DNA of 48,879 nucleotides. It comes from Leptospira gomenensis (lineage in GTDB: Bacteria; Spirochaetota; Leptospiria; Leptospirales; Leptospiraceae). The stretch spans positions 1-48,879 of the forward strand of contig NZ_RQFA01000022.1 of NCBI RefSeq assembly GCF_004770155.1, given 5' to 3'. Below are positions 28,436 to 40,983 of this stretch, piece by piece (the stretch's first letter is position 1; every line of letters starts with the position of its first letter). The notes below the pieces were generated by a model, which saw only the letters and a list, made by a program, of their open reading frames with translations, had not been told where the DNA came from and did not search any database. A program made the position numbers and the translations under genes.

Positions 28436-28690
28436 AATAGGAAAACCGCTCTCCTTACGATTCGGGATCGACGTTCCGACAAAGAGGGAACGACGCACCC
28501 GGCAGAAAAACGAAGAACCGCCGCTCTCTTTTCCGTTACAAATACCAACTGCCGACGAAAATAAAATCTCCGTACGAGGATACAACGAACCGCGACGATC
28601 GCGGGAAGGCCGGCAAACACAAAACCGAATTCTCGAGTTTCGTCTTCGGAAGACTATTGACAGAAAACCGGATTCGATTCCTTTTTCCGT

Positions 28691-29089
28691 TTAGCTATTG
28701 CGGAGAATATTGACCATCGAATACAGACCGTTGCGTCTCGACATGGAAAGATGTTTGTCCAAACCGATCTCTTTTAAAAAATCAAGCGAAGCGTTTTTGA
28801 TTTCTTCTCGCGTGCGGTCCGAAAAAACACGGATCAAAAGTGCGATCATACCTCTCGTGATCGTGGAATCGCTGTCCGCCTGAAACCGGATCTTTCCGTT
28901 CTTTTCTTCGGAAACGATCCAAACCCTCGACTGACAACCCGGCACCAGACGTTCCTGAGTTTTCGCGGCTTCGGGAAGGGAACCGAGTTCGTCCCCCATT
29001 TCGATGAGCAATTGATATCGTTCTTCCCAGTCGGTGCATTCCGAAAATTCGGAAACGATTTCCCTTTGTATCTCTTCGATGCCTCTCAT
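28691..29089 (-). CDS. sufE: SufE-family Fe-S cluster sulfur acceptor (132 aa)
   Basis: SufE accepts sulfur from the cysteine desulfurase SufS for iron-sulfur cluster assembly in the cytoplasm. The active cysteine is C52 in [11 protein letters not shown]. Other conserved parts are [15 protein letters not shown] (21-35), [18 protein letters not shown] and the end region [16 protein letters not shown]. The length is typical. No other suf gene is in the window, so it is encoded apart from the cluster. It is divergent from the lipoprotein at 29383. E. coli CsdE has the same fold and cannot be excluded by sequence alone. Confidence 0.92.
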   Translation of the reverse strand: MRGIEEIQREIVSEFSECTDWEERYQLLIEMGDELGSLPEAAKTQERLVPGCQSRVWIVSEEKNGKIRFQADSDSTITRGMIALLIRVFSDRTREEIKNASLDFLKEIGLDKHLSMSRRNGLYSMVNILRNS

Positions 29090-29382
29090 GATCCCTGGTC
29101 CCAGCTTTTTGAAAAGTGGTCTCCGAGCAATCAGAAAACCGCAAAAGGACGAAACTCGACGGATGAAAAATCAGCTTTCAAAGCGAAACGGCGGAGACTT
29201 GGTTCCCCATCGAAACGTCCTTCTTCCGTTTTCGTGCGACTCGTTCCTTTTGGCCGTTTTCGCCAAAACCACCTTGCAAAAAACCGGATTCAGTTCGGTT
29301 TGAAGATATAACTCCGACGCGAACCCTATTCGCTCGGAAATTTATTTTTGCGGGAAAATTCCGCGAAAGAGAAAGGTAAAAC

Positions 29383-30483
29383 ATGTCTCGGAAAATAATC
29401 GCGAAGATTTACATTAGTATAGTATTTATTTTGAATATAATGAACCTTTCATCCTGCTCCGAGGACGCACGGGTCAAAGATCTGGCTCAACTCGAAGAAT
29501 TGGCGACTTCGTTGTTGATCGCCGATCCGACGCTCGGTTCTCCGAACCAAAACGATCCGCCTCCTCCGCCGGGAGACGAAGTAAAACCCGTACTTCTCAC
29601 CGTAACACCTTCGCCGGAAAGCCTCAAAGTGTTCCAAACCGTCGATCTGGGACTTCTCCCGGAAGCGGTAGCCGGACAAGGAGGATGTGGCCCCACGTCC
29701 GGATACGATTTCGAAACTATTTTCGAAGAAGGGGAATACTTTCGGATCAGACAAGTAAAATCGAATACGCCGGGTGACATCACCGTGGACGCAGTTTTTG
29801 ATCGCCCGGTCGCGGATCGATTTTACAGATTGGGAGCGAGATTCGGAGGCGGAGGTTCCGGAACGTTTCAACCGAACGCAAGACCGGACGACAATACGGT
29901 TCGATTTTTGATCGCACTCAATCATCGTTTTCCGGGAGTTCCGAGATTGTCCACCGATACGGCCGGATCGGGAGTGGACAACGAAATCGGTTTCAGCCTG
30001 AGCGAAATGGCAAACGGAGGCGCAACGTTTAACGACCACGTTTTCGATTGGAAAAGTTCGGAAAAATTCGAAGCCCCTTTCGATTACACCGCGAAAGTAT
30101 CGTTCGAATGCGTCGGAGCGGACTGTTATGCGATCGTAAAATACAGACTCAAATCAGAAGGCAACTATCGACTCGCTTCGGAAATACATGAAACGAGCGT
30201 CAGTCTTCGTTTAACAAATCCTGCCAATCCTTCGCAAACGATCGGAACGGGAAGGATCGACTTGCCTTCCTGTTATCTCTCGGCCAAAACCGCTCCCGAA
30301 AACGTCTGGTTTATCGAAACAAGAATACGGCTCAACGACTCGCAGATATTCTACACTCCGCAGGATCTGCAAAACGGAAACTATCTACTTCGACTCACTG
30401 GAAATTTTCAGCAGAACGCAACCCCTGCGTTTCCCAACGGAATTAATTTCAATTACGGAAACACGGATATCATCCGAGAATAA
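29383..30483 (+). CDS. Putative lipoprotein of unknown function (366 aa)
   Basis: The protein has a basic start, a hydrophobic segment and lipobox LSSC with Cys25. A Pro-rich linker (about 54-66: PNQNDPPPPPGDE) separates the anchor from a beta-rich mature domain with a cysteine pair (ECVGADCYAI). I do not recognise a domain. AAAGG six bases before the ATG supports the start. It is transcribed alone and followed by a good terminator at 30501-30540. Confidence 0.8.
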   Translation: MSRKIIAKIYISIVFILNIMNLSSCSEDARVKDLAQLEELATSLLIADPTLGSPNQNDPPPPPGDEVKPVLLTVTPSPESLKVFQTVDLGLLPEAVAGQGGCGPTSGYDFETIFEEGEYFRIRQVKSNTPGDITVDAVFDRPVADRFYRLGARFGGGGSGTFQPNARPDDNTVRFLIALNHRFPGVPRLSTDTAGSGVDNEIGFSLSEMANGGATFNDHVFDWKSSEKFEAPFDYTAKVSFECVGADCYAIVKYRLKSEGNYRLASEIHETSVSLRLTNPANPSQTIGTGRIDLPSCYLSAKTAPENVWFIETRIRLNDSQIFYTPQDLQNGNYLLRLTGNFQQNATPAFPNGINFNYGNTDIIRE

Positions 30484-30500
30484 ACGATCCTCCGTCCTCG

Positions 30501-30540
30501 GCCGCGGAAAGATCCCCTTCCCGCGGCGCTTTCTTTTTCT
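30501..30540 (+). terminator. Rho-independent terminator after the lipoprotein gene
   Basis: gccgcgg (30501-30507) pairs exactly with ccgcggc (30521-30527), with further ggaa/ttcc pairing inside the loop, and the stem is followed by a T-rich run (gctttctttttct). It begins 17 bases after the stop. Confidence 0.8.
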
Positions 30541-30639
30541 TACGAAATAAAAATTTGTTTTCGTAAGAGACCGAACCGAAATTTGATCCTTAAGAAACGT
30601 TGCGGACCGCACATCCGCCCGAACGAAAGGACGGTTTTT

Positions 30640-31653
<1,014 letters not shown>

Positions 31654-32105
31654 TGCGAAATCGATCCGTCCATGCGTGCGGGGTTTTATTTCCTCCACAA
31701 GAAAACGAGGAAAAACTCCGCACGGGATCGTTTTTGGTAAAAGAATCTCCCTTTTCCTTAGGATTCATTTTTCCGTTTTAAGATAATTTTTATCCAATAA
31801 AACAAGGCCGCACATTACTCAAGTTGTATTTTGACAAAGATTTTATGCAGATGGAAACATCAATTCAACAAAGGTAAAGTCTCAAAATCGATAATAATGA
31901 TCGTAAGTTATAATTTTCATTCCGGCAAAAATGAAAAGTCGATGGGACGCGGGACATCCTACATTTCGTTTTATTAAATTTTATTCCGTTATAATAAATA
32001 CTCCTTGCCTTCTCTAAACTGCTCGGTTTGATCATACTAAAAAATACTTTTTTGAAATCGATCCGTACTTAGGATCAGGAAATCTTTCAGGGGACGTTAT
32101 ACACC
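31654..32105. other. Long intergenic region with a hairpin and an AT-rich tract
   Basis: An imperfect long hairpin lies at 31675-31724 (cgtgcgg ... ccgcacg with paired ttcctc/gaggaa arms), followed by ggatcgttttt. It probably ends transcription of the dehydrogenase gene. From about 31780 to 32090 the sequence is distinctly AT-rich, unlike the rest of the window, and has no coding frame. A ttgaca at about 31833 has no good -10 partner. The tract probably holds the promoter of the TauD-like operon. Confidence 0.5.
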
Positions 32106-33251
32106 ATGGCGACAAAAGCTCTTACAAAGGCGAAAGGCAAACCTTCCTCCAAAACCAAAACGACCGCTCCGAAAAAAAAAGGGTCCACTTCCGTTTCTTC
32201 CCCTTTACAAAAAGGATTCTTAGATCCGAACAACAAACTTCCGGTTGTGTATCGACCGAATTCCCCCGAACAAGAGGATAAACAATATCTCATCCGTTGG
32301 ATCAAATCCAACAAACGCGCGTTAACCGATGATCTCAAAGAATTCGGAGCGATCCTTTTCCGAGGTTTCGACATACGATCACCGCAGGATTTCGAAGACG
32401 TGATCCTAAACGTGGATCCGAATCTTAAAAACAATTATCTGGGAACCTCTCCCCGCAATCAGATCACCAAATACGCGTTTACCGCCACCGAGCTGCCGCC
32501 CGCGTATCCGATTATGCAACACGCCGAGATGAGTTTTTTGGATTCCCCTCCCCGAAAACTTTTTTTCTTTTGCGGCTTGGCTCCCGAAAAGTTCGGAGAA
32601 ACTCCGATTACGGATTTGAGAAAAGTATTAAACGAAGTGCCACATACCATTCGGGAAAAATTCGAAAACGATAAGATCCGTTATTCTCGCGTTTACGACG
32701 GGCCTTCCAGCCGTTCCCGATTTCAATTCTGGAAAACGAAACGTTGGGACGAAATGTTCCAAACCAAGGACCGCGACGAGGTGGAAAAAATCTCCAAAAA
32801 GCAGAACTTCAAAACCGAATGGTTCGGAGAAGACGGTCTTCGTCTGATCAACACCACGCTCGCGGTGCGAAAACATCCCGACTTCAAAACTCTCGCCTGG
32901 CACAACCATTCCCAGGTCTTTCATATCGACGCTGCGAGAAAGGAATACTGGCGTATCTTTCGACGTCAAAAAACCTTCCGGGGATTTTTGGTAGGAATCG
33001 CACTCGAAGTGTTGACCTTGCTCAAAAAACTGACGACCAAAAAGGAATACCTCGACACACATTGCAGTTACGGAGACGGCAAGGAAATCACAACGCGCGA
33101 ACTCAATCAAATACAGGATGCGTTCTGGAACAACATCTCCCTATTCTCGTGGCAAAAGGGGGACGTCCTCGTCATCGACAACTACTCCGTATCCCATGGA
33201 AGACATCCGTTTTCCGGACCCCGCGAAATTTACGTAGCTTGGGCGGATTAA
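32106..33251 (+). CDS. TauD/TfdA-family dioxygenase (381 aa)
   Basis: This is a 2-oxoglutarate- and Fe(II)-dependent oxygenase of the TauD/clavaminate synthase-like group. The iron ligands are the HAE motif (H139, E141; with Glu in place of the usual Asp) and H364 in [13 protein letters not shown], where R373 should bind 2-oxoglutarate. The surrounding [19 protein letters not shown] matches the SyrP/TfdA-type segment. The N-terminal 30 residues are a Lys/Thr/Ser-rich tail unlike the enzyme core. The start is the ATG after GGGGAC. The stop is one base before the start of a BASS transporter, so substrate and transport are probably linked. Confidence 0.9.
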   Translation: MATKALTKAKGKPSSKTKTTAPKKKGSTSVSSPLQKGFLDPNNKLPVVYRPNSPEQEDKQYLIRWIKSNKRALTDDLKEFGAILFRGFDIRSPQDFEDVILNVDPNLKNNYLGTSPRNQITKYAFTATELPPAYPIMQHAEMSFLDSPPRKLFFFCGLAPEKFGETPITDLRKVLNEVPHTIREKFENDKIRYSRVYDGPSSRSRFQFWKTKRWDEMFQTKDRDEVEKISKKQNFKTEWFGEDGLRLINTTLAVRKHPDFKTLAWHNHSQVFHIDAARKEYWRIFRRQKTFRGFLVGIALEVLTLLKKLTTKKEYLDTHCSYGDGKEITTRELNQIQDAFWNNISLFSWQKGDVLVIDNYSVSHGRHPFSGPREIYVAWAD

Positions 33252-33252
33252 A

Positions 33253-34167
33253 ATGACGGAACTAGATTCGATCCGAATCAACTTCAGCGAAAGTGGATTA
33301 GTTTTTTTGAATATTCTTTTGGGTTTCATCATGTTCGGGATCGCCTTAGAACTGAAACCGAAGGACTTTAGGCTGCTTTTCGAAAAACCCAGAGCGTCTT
33401 TGACGGGAATCGTCTCTCAGTTTTTTCTTTTTCCTCTCATTACGTATCTGCTGCTTCGGATTCTGCAACCACCGGCGGGGGTCGCTTTGGGAATGCTCCT
33501 CGTTGCGGCTTGTCCGGGCGGAAATATTTCGAACTTCATCACGATGATGGCAAAAGGGAACACCGCCCTTTCCATTTCTTTGACCGCCTTTTCCTCGTCG
33601 CTCGCGATCGTAGCCACTCCCTTTAACTTTTTCTTTTGGGGAAGTTTGTATCCTCCCGTACAAACGGCGCTTCGCGAAATATCCTTGGATCCTTTCGACG
33701 TCTTCAAAGCGATTCTCGTGATTCTTTTGATACCGATCTCCTTGGGATTAGCGACGAAACGTTTTTCGCCTAATTTCGCTGTAAAAATCGAAAAGCCGAT
33801 CAAAATACTCTCCGCTCTGATCTTCACGGCCTTTTTGGTCGTAGCCTTGGCGGCCAATTTTTCCGTCTTCTTACGAGTGATTCACAAGGTGTTTCTTTAC
33901 GTTTTTCTAATGAATGCGGCGGGTTTTTCCCTCGGATATTTTTTCGCGAAAGCCATGCGTCTGGACGAAAAAGACGCTCGTTGTATCTCGATCGAAACGG
34001 GAATTCAAAACTCCGGTCTCGGTTTGGTTTTGATCTTCGCCTTTTTTAACGGACAGGGAAGTATGGCGATCATCGCCGCCGTTTGGGGAATCTGGCACGC
34101 GATCGCGGGAGCTTTGCTCGCTTGGTTTTGGTCCAAACGCACGGCGAACCTAACTCCGCAAACTTAA
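33253..34167 (+). CDS. Bile acid:sodium symporter (BASS) family transporter (304 aa)
   Basis: This is a second BASS-type membrane transporter with about ten hydrophobic helices. Motifs are [37 protein letters not shown] (sodium-site GGNISN) and [17 protein letters not shown]. It begins one base after the stop of the dioxygenase, so it is translationally coupled, and it probably carries the dioxygenase substrate or product. Its last codons overlap by four bases with the convergent trhO gene. It is clearly diverged from the BASS copy at 18329, so a recent local duplication is unlikely. Confidence 0.92.
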   Translation: MTELDSIRINFSESGLVFLNILLGFIMFGIALELKPKDFRLLFEKPRASLTGIVSQFFLFPLITYLLLRILQPPAGVALGMLLVAACPGGNISNFITMMAKGNTALSISLTAFSSSLAIVATPFNFFFWGSLYPPVQTALREISLDPFDVFKAILVILLIPISLGLATKRFSPNFAVKIEKPIKILSALIFTAFLVVALAANFSVFLRVIHKVFLYVFLMNAAGFSLGYFFAKAMRLDEKDARCISIETGIQNSGLGLVLIFAFFNGQGSMAIIAAVWGIWHAIAGALLAWFWSKRTANLTPQT

Positions 34168-35267
34168 GCCGATTCCGAACCTTTCTGAATCCTATATAAA
34201 TCGGAAACTTTCGGACGGATCCTGGACTTCGTAAAAAAACGGTTTTCGTTCGCCTTTCCTTTGCGAATTTCCTTTTGTTTATCAGCGGGAAGATGAAGTA
34301 CGGATTTGCATTCTTCCGTACAACATCCGTCGAACGCCGCCGTGCACGTCTCACACTGTATAAAAAGGATATGACAACCCGGATTCGCGCAATTCACGTG
34401 TCTGTCGCTTTTGGATCCGCACTGATGACAGGTCGAAATGATCTCTTCTCCGATCGTTTCCTGAAGACGTCCGTCGAACACGAAATTTTTTCCCTTAAAC
34501 TTAGACTCCAATCCTTTTTCGGCGACTTCGTGGGCATAGGAAATGATTCCACCGTGGAGCTGATTGACGTCCTTATAACCGTGGTGTTTGAGCCAGGCGC
34601 TCGCTTTCTCGCAGCGGATTCCTCCGGTGCAATACATTAGAATTTTATTATCTTCTTTTCCTTGAAGAAGTTCCAAAAGTAGCCGCAGTTCCTCCCGGAA
34701 AGTATCCGACTGCGGAAGCAAAGCGTTTTCGAAATGTCCGATTTCGCTTTCATAATGGTTTCTAACGTCCACGACGATCGTATTCTTATCTTCGAGATGA
34801 CGGTTGAATTCCTCCGCTCCGAGATGATTTCCGACGTTCGTAACGTCGAAGGAATCGTCGTCCAATCCGTCCGCGACGATTTTTTTGCGAACCTTAAGAT
34901 CCAATTTAAGAAACGACTTACCGTCGTCTTCGACTGCGATCTTAAACGGCATATTTTTGAATACGGCGCGCGACTCAAGATTGGCGCGGAATAATTCCAT
35001 ATTGGGGGACGGAACGGATATCTGCGCGTTGATGCCTTCCCTAGCTACGTAAATCCTACCTAAAACCCCGAGTGATTCCCATTCCTCATACAAACGGTCG
35101 CGCAGAGATTTGACGTCCTCTAAAATGACGTAACGATAAAACGATAACGTGATCCGTCGGAACGCCTCGGAATCGAGTCTCTTTCTTAACGCTTCCTTAT
35201 CGTAAATATTATGAAGCGGTTTCCGCTTTTGCGTTTTACTCTTTTGAGAATCGTTCCGGATTTCCAT
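34164..35267 (-). CDS. trhO: tRNA uridine 5-hydroxylase, rhodanese-like (TrhO/YceA) (367 aa)
   Basis: TrhO hydroxylates U34 of some tRNAs using O2. The N-terminal acylphosphatase-like domain contains [17 protein letters not shown] (70-86). The rhodanese domain contains [15 protein letters not shown] with D167, and the active-site cysteine C213 in [13 protein letters not shown]. The C-terminal part is Cys-rich (about 300-330: [25 protein letters not shown]), as in the family. I chose the ATG at 35265-35267, which gives the normal length; the longer frame adds 36 residues not shared with the family. It ends by overlapping the convergent BASS gene by four bases. Confidence 0.93.
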   Translation of the reverse strand: MEIRNDSQKSKTQKRKPLHNIYDKEALRKRLDSEAFRRITLSFYRYVILEDVKSLRDRLYEEWESLGVLGRIYVAREGINAQISVPSPNMELFRANLESRAVFKNMPFKIAVEDDGKSFLKLDLKVRKKIVADGLDDDSFDVTNVGNHLGAEEFNRHLEDKNTIVVDVRNHYESEIGHFENALLPQSDTFREELRLLLELLQGKEDNKILMYCTGGIRCEKASAWLKHHGYKDVNQLHGGIISYAHEVAEKGLESKFKGKNFVFDGRLQETIGEEIISTCHQCGSKSDRHVNCANPGCHILFIQCETCTAAFDGCCTEECKSVLHLPADKQKEIRKGKANENRFFTKSRIRPKVSDLYRIQKGSESA

Positions 35268-35439
35268 ACTGACCCGATCCTGAAATCGGAAGTTTTTCTG
35301 ACAAGCCTTTCTTATGACGAGAGACTTGTCGCAAAACGATTTCTGTGCCTTACGGGCCAACTGGAAAAAACCCACGAACGCACGTGAGAAAATCTTTTGA
35401 CGGAACGGATCGAAAGAGGCGACTCTTCGGATTCAACGG

Positions 35440-36126
35440 CTAAATTTTTGATTCCCGATACTTCCTCATCGAGTCGAGTTTATGTCCTAAGTAGGCGATC
35501 AAACCGTATAAGAACAACGCTTGAATCGAAAACGCATATACGTTGTCGGGTGTCGGCGTAAACGGATTGGCGATGATCAGAACCAGGAAAAAAAACGCGT
35601 AAAGGATCATACCCCACCTTCCCGCAAAACCTTCTCCCGAAGAACTTCCCCGAAGATAATAAACAAAGGCGACTAACGTTATCGCTGTTTCGATACCGAT
35701 CGTAAGCCAAAGATGATTCCACAGACCAAAACCCAACTTCGGTCCGGAGTCGAACAACAAGGGAAGATCGGGAGTATGAACGGGAAGGTCCAGAAAATAA
35801 TGCGAAATCACTGAAAACCCGACGGCCAGGGACGTGTTCCTTTTTACGGAGGCGGATCGCGCCGGAAACCAAACGTAAAACAAACCGAACGCCGCGATTC
35901 CCCAGAAGAAGGCGGCCGCCAAACTATGCGTATACGGCATATAATAAAGATCGAACGGATTACTTTGGGTAAATCCGGGAATCAATCTCATATGTTCGAT
36001 ACCGATCATGACAAAACACATAAATAGAATATCGACGAATTGAACTCCGGCCAAAAGGAACCAGAACGGAGTTTTAGGAACCGCTTTTTTGAGTACGAAG
36101 GCGACGCTGTAATGTCCGATAAACAT
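35440..36126 (-). CDS. Polytopic membrane protein of unknown function (228 aa)
   Basis: The protein has about six or seven hydrophobic helices. Its start MFIGHYSVAFVLKK and later HYFLDLPVHTPDLP resemble membrane-bound metal-dependent hydrolase-like proteins (YdjM-type, with conserved His at the helix ends), and THSLAAAFFWG fits that pattern too. I give the family only as a likeness. The ATG at 36124-36126 follows AAAAGGAGA by five bases; the much longer frame upstream is not used. It is divergent from the AlkD-like gene, sharing 154 bases. Confidence 0.85.
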   Translation of the reverse strand: MFIGHYSVAFVLKKAVPKTPFWFLLAGVQFVDILFMCFVMIGIEHMRLIPGFTQSNPFDLYYMPYTHSLAAAFFWGIAAFGLFYVWFPARSASVKRNTSLAVGFSVISHYFLDLPVHTPDLPLLFDSGPKLGFGLWNHLWLTIGIETAITLVAFVYYLRGSSSGEGFAGRWGMILYAFFFLVLIIANPFTPTPDNVYAFSIQALFLYGLIAYLGHKLDSMRKYRESKI

Positions 36127-36280
36127 TGGATTCTCCTTTTTGCATTCGGAGGAAACTCGGGGGGCTACCGAATTCGCAAAGACGATTACTTTACGCGAAA
36201 CGAAACTAAGAGTCAACCATTCCGTCGTACGTTTTCTGAAATAGGATTGCGGTTCGAACACGTTCCGGTATGAAGGGGCG

Positions 36281-37081
36281 ATGCCGACGGAAAAACGAAC
36301 CCAAAACGCGACGAGCGCCGCGGATGTCCAAAAGGAATTGTGTAGTTTGTCGGATCCGATCAAGGCCGATTTTTTAGCCGGATTTTTTAAAACCGGTCCG
36401 GGACAATATGCGGAAGGCGACGTATTTATAGGAGTCGTCGTACCGAAACAAAGAAAAATCGCGAGAAAATTCAGGGATTTGCCTCTCGAAGAAATCCGCA
36501 TCCTTTTGAATTCACCCGTTCATGAAGAACGACTAACGTCTCTGCTCATTCTCTGCGATCGTTTTTCCAAAGCGACTCCGCAGGAGAAAAAGAGAATCCA
36601 TCGTTTTTATCTCGATAATCTGAAACGGGTAAACAACTGGGACTTAGTGGATCTGAGTTCCAGGGTTCTCATCGGAGAGTATCTGCGTGACAAGGACAGA
36701 AAAATCCTAGATCGTTTGGCGAAATCGAAACGTATGTGGGATCGCCGTATCGCGATCGTATCGACATACGCACTGATTGTCGCGGGAGAATTCGAGGATA
36801 CGATCCGGATCGCGGAAATTTTGTTATCCGACAAAGAGGACCTAATCCATAAGGCGACCGGTTGGATGTTGCGCGAGGTGGCCGATCGGGACCGGACGAC
36901 GACTTTACTTTTTCTCGATAAACACGCGGATCGAATGCCGAGAACTATGCTTCGTTATACGATCGAAAAATTTCCGGATTCCCTAAAAAGGAAATATATG
37001 GCTTCGGGAACCTCCAAAGACGCACCGAAGAAAAAAATCGGATCCGTCGCGTCCAACCCCCGAAAAAAGCGGTCGCACTAA
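36281..37081 (+). CDS. AlkD-like DNA alkylation repair protein (266 aa)
   Basis: This HEAT-like repeat protein resembles the DNA glycosylase AlkD, which removes bulky alkylated bases without flipping them. Hallmarks are KQRKIARKFRDLPLEEI, VNNWDLVDLSS (114-124), MWDRRIAIVSTYALI and HKATGWMLREV. Basic residues at the C-terminus (KKKIGS, PRKKRSH) could help bind DNA. A second alkylation repair gene (AlkA-like) lies at 43323. It is divergent from a membrane protein and is followed after 54 bases by a lipoprotein gene. Confidence 0.9.
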   Translation: MPTEKRTQNATSAADVQKELCSLSDPIKADFLAGFFKTGPGQYAEGDVFIGVVVPKQRKIARKFRDLPLEEIRILLNSPVHEERLTSLLILCDRFSKATPQEKKRIHRFYLDNLKRVNNWDLVDLSSRVLIGEYLRDKDRKILDRLAKSKRMWDRRIAIVSTYALIVAGEFEDTIRIAEILLSDKEDLIHKATGWMLREVADRDRTTTLLFLDKHADRMPRTMLRYTIEKFPDSLKRKYMASGTSKDAPKKKIGSVASNPRKKRSH

Positions 37082-37135
37082 AAAAGATACTTTACCGCCA
37101 AAAGAATCCTCGCATCCTAAACCCTGGAAAAATTC

Positions 37136-38071
37136 ATGAAAAACAAAACCGTCTATATTCTAATTTTATTATATACCACCCTCTACGGATGCGGGGGAAG
37201 CCTACGTGGAAAACCGATTCCGCCGAATCCCGACCTTTCCGGTTTTTACGTTTCTTCCGAAACAAAAGATTGGGAAAAGGACGGAAAAGTAAAGATAGAA
37301 GTATTGAGTATTTTTCCGAAAGCGAACGGAGAACTCAGCTTCGAAAGAAAGATCATCGTACGTCTTTCTTTTTTGGCCAGCGACGATCGCGAAGAATGGA
37401 GAATTCGAAGCGGCGGTTTGGTGACGGGAGAAAACGAAATCGTTCTACAGGAATCCTCGTATCAGGAGTTTCATCTTCTGCACATGGGTGATCGAGAATT
37501 CGATCCGAAGGAATGGAAGTTGAGGGAGATGGGTTCGCCCGGAAAAGTAAGGGACGTGGGTAACGTTACTTCGAGCGGAAATCTTTGGGGAGAAATTTCT
37601 CCGGACGGAAGATCGATCAAAATTTCGAAACGTATCTTCACGAAGATAGGCGATTCTTTTCAAGGCAGAATTACCACGACGACCGTCGATAAAAAGAAAC
37701 TCACGATCGACAACGAAACGGCGGGAACCGTATTTTACCGTGCGGGAAAAAAAGCCGACGAACGGATCGTCGCGGTCTTTTCGAAAACGGATTTACTGAA
37801 ACCCGGAATGATTTTTCTCGTCGGTCCGGATCGGATTCCGTGTAAACTCTCGGAAGTGTTCCAGCAGGAAGGAACCTTGGAGCCTTTGGATCCGAAACAG
37901 AATCCCTCGGTTTCCGCGGGTGATCCGGTGATATTACAAGGAACCGTGGATCGCAAAGCGGTAAACAGACGGGCGACCGCGGACGAACTCATTCGAAAAT
38001 TAAAGTCCGATCCGAAAGTGAGCAAAGAGGAACTGATCCGCGAGATAGAAAAACTGAAAAACGAACGATAA
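37136..38071 (+). CDS. Putative lipoprotein of unknown function (311 aa)
   Basis: The signal has lipobox LYGC (Cys19). The mature region starts with a Gly/Pro segment, then is mainly beta-rich to residue 200, and ends with a helical, charged tail (about 278-311: [20 protein letters not shown]). Residues around 205-270 ([30 protein letters not shown]) resemble repeated small beta barrels that bind ligands, but I do not assign a family. Transcription ends at the hairpin at 38098-38126. Confidence 0.8.
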   Translation: MKNKTVYILILLYTTLYGCGGSLRGKPIPPNPDLSGFYVSSETKDWEKDGKVKIEVLSIFPKANGELSFERKIIVRLSFLASDDREEWRIRSGGLVTGENEIVLQESSYQEFHLLHMGDREFDPKEWKLREMGSPGKVRDVGNVTSSGNLWGEISPDGRSIKISKRIFTKIGDSFQGRITTTTVDKKKLTIDNETAGTVFYRAGKKADERIVAVFSKTDLLKPGMIFLVGPDRIPCKLSEVFQQEGTLEPLDPKQNPSVSAGDPVILQGTVDRKAVNRRATADELIRKLKSDPKVSKEELIREIEKLKNER

Positions 38072-38097
38072 GAAGAATATTAGAATATTATAAAAAA

Positions 38098-38126
38098 ACG
38101 CCGCTTCGAAGAAGCGGCGTTTTTCG
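38098..38126. terminator. Bidirectional rho-independent terminator
   Basis: The stem aacgccgcttc/gaagcggcgtt has a 3-base loop and is flanked by A-run and T-run (aaaaaaacgcc ... cggcgttttt), so it works for both strands. It separates the convergent lipoprotein and typA genes. Confidence 0.9.
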
Positions 38127-38152
38127 TTGAAGACGAAACTTTCCGACGGAGA

Positions 38153-39973
<1,821 letters not shown>

Positions 39974-40504
39974 TCTAAGACCAGGAATTTCGGAAGCCTC
40001 CTGGTGTAAACCCGGTTTTTTGTCAATTTTTAAATAGGATGTGGGAACTCATACTTTGTAGAATTCGGCTTTGGTTCACAAAAACGATTTTGGTCGTAGG
40101 GGAAAGTGCGGGAACTCCCTCCCGGCCCTAGGTCCGGGGTCGGAGGCGAACGATCGATTGTGACTACAAAGCGTGTGGGAACTCACACACTCGTACGGAT
40201 CTCCGTTCGAAGAGAATCAAACGTGACAAAACACTTCTCAAGACGCTCTCGCATACAACGAACGATCCGAACCAATCGTGTGAGTTCCCACAAAAAATCC
40301 TCGGGCGCGCCCCTCCTCGAATCGGACTGAATCACGAAAATCGGTCGGATAACACGTCGGGTCAGGCTACTCCGGGCTCGCTTGCGCTCGGTCTTTCAGA
40401 CCAAGCCCTTCGTATCCTTCGCGCAGGAAAAGGTGTGAGTTCCCACAAAAGTTGTTCCGACGAACCAAAAAGAAACACGCGTTTTTCGGGAAATCCCGAA
40501 ACAT
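39974..40504. repeat. Intergenic region with several copies of a GTGNGGGAACTC repeat
   Basis: No gene is visible. Five copies of a repeat occur: gtgggaactc (40041-40050), gtgcgggaactcc (40106-40118), tgtgggaactcacac (40174-40188) and, in inverted form, gtgtgagttcccaca (40278-40292 and 40433-40447). The last three are exact over 15 bases, two being direct copies and one their reverse complement. A separate hairpin (gggct ... ggtct-ttc-agacc ... agccc) lies at 40374-40408. The gap carries the typA promoter. Spacing and orientation are irregular, so it is not a CRISPR array. Confidence 0.7.
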
Positions 40505-40939
40505 TCAATCTCCCGGAAAAAAATCCGGCTCCAAAATCCTCGGACAAAACCGAAAGATCGCGCCGAAGTAATGCCGCGCGATCGAATGAAAAAGCCATTC
40601 CCCTGCAGCCGCCAAACTATCTCCCAGTTCCGGCGCCGAAAAACCCTTTCGGCGAAACAAAGCGTCCAAGTCCCAATCCTCTTCCCCCGGAATCACTTGA
40701 ATTTTAAGCATGGCGTAAAACGAGCCGGTGGACGGATCGTATCGAAAAACCAAGGAACGGGATGCAAGCGGATTGCGAACGGTAAACGTGGCCCAACGTC
40801 CTTTCGGACCCGAGTCGTCACCGTTTAAGAAATAAATTTCATAACCGCAATCGGTTTCGTCTCCGAAAAATTCGCGGAACTCGGAATAAAACGCCTCCGC
40901 AAAATCCTTACTAAGATTGGGATTGGAATCCGCCGACAT
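40505..40939 (-). CDS. Small acidic protein of unknown function (144 aa)
   Basis: I do not recognise a family. The composition is that of a folded cytoplasmic protein: no signal peptide or membrane helix, acidic, with central beta-rich sequence (GRWATFTVRN, SLVFRYDPSTGSFYAMLKI) and helices at both ends. It starts at the ATG 40937-40939 and follows the pirin gene on the same strand after 44 bases, so it probably belongs to the MFS-pirin operon. Confidence 0.75.
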   Translation of the reverse strand: MSADSNPNLSKDFAEAFYSEFREFFGDETDCGYEIYFLNGDDSGPKGRWATFTVRNPLASRSLVFRYDPSTGSFYAMLKIQVIPGEEDWDLDALFRRKGFSAPELGDSLAAAGEWLFHSIARHYFGAIFRFCPRILEPDFFPGD

Positions 40940-40983
40940 AGGAATAAACCGGAAAATCCTTTCAAAAATTATAATTTTCTAAA

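Noticed and set aside
29012..29311. Plus-strand frames across the SufE start and the following gap
   Set aside because: They are antisense shadows of sufE continuing into non-coding sequence, with no recognisable domain.
36127..36501. Long upstream part of the membrane protein frame
   Set aside because: It overlaps the divergent AlkD-like gene and has no family-like sequence; the ATG at 36126 has a strong ribosome binding site.
40041..40447. Possible CRISPR array from repeated GTGGGAACTC copies
   Set aside because: Copies have irregular spacing and mixed orientation, and no cas genes are in the window.
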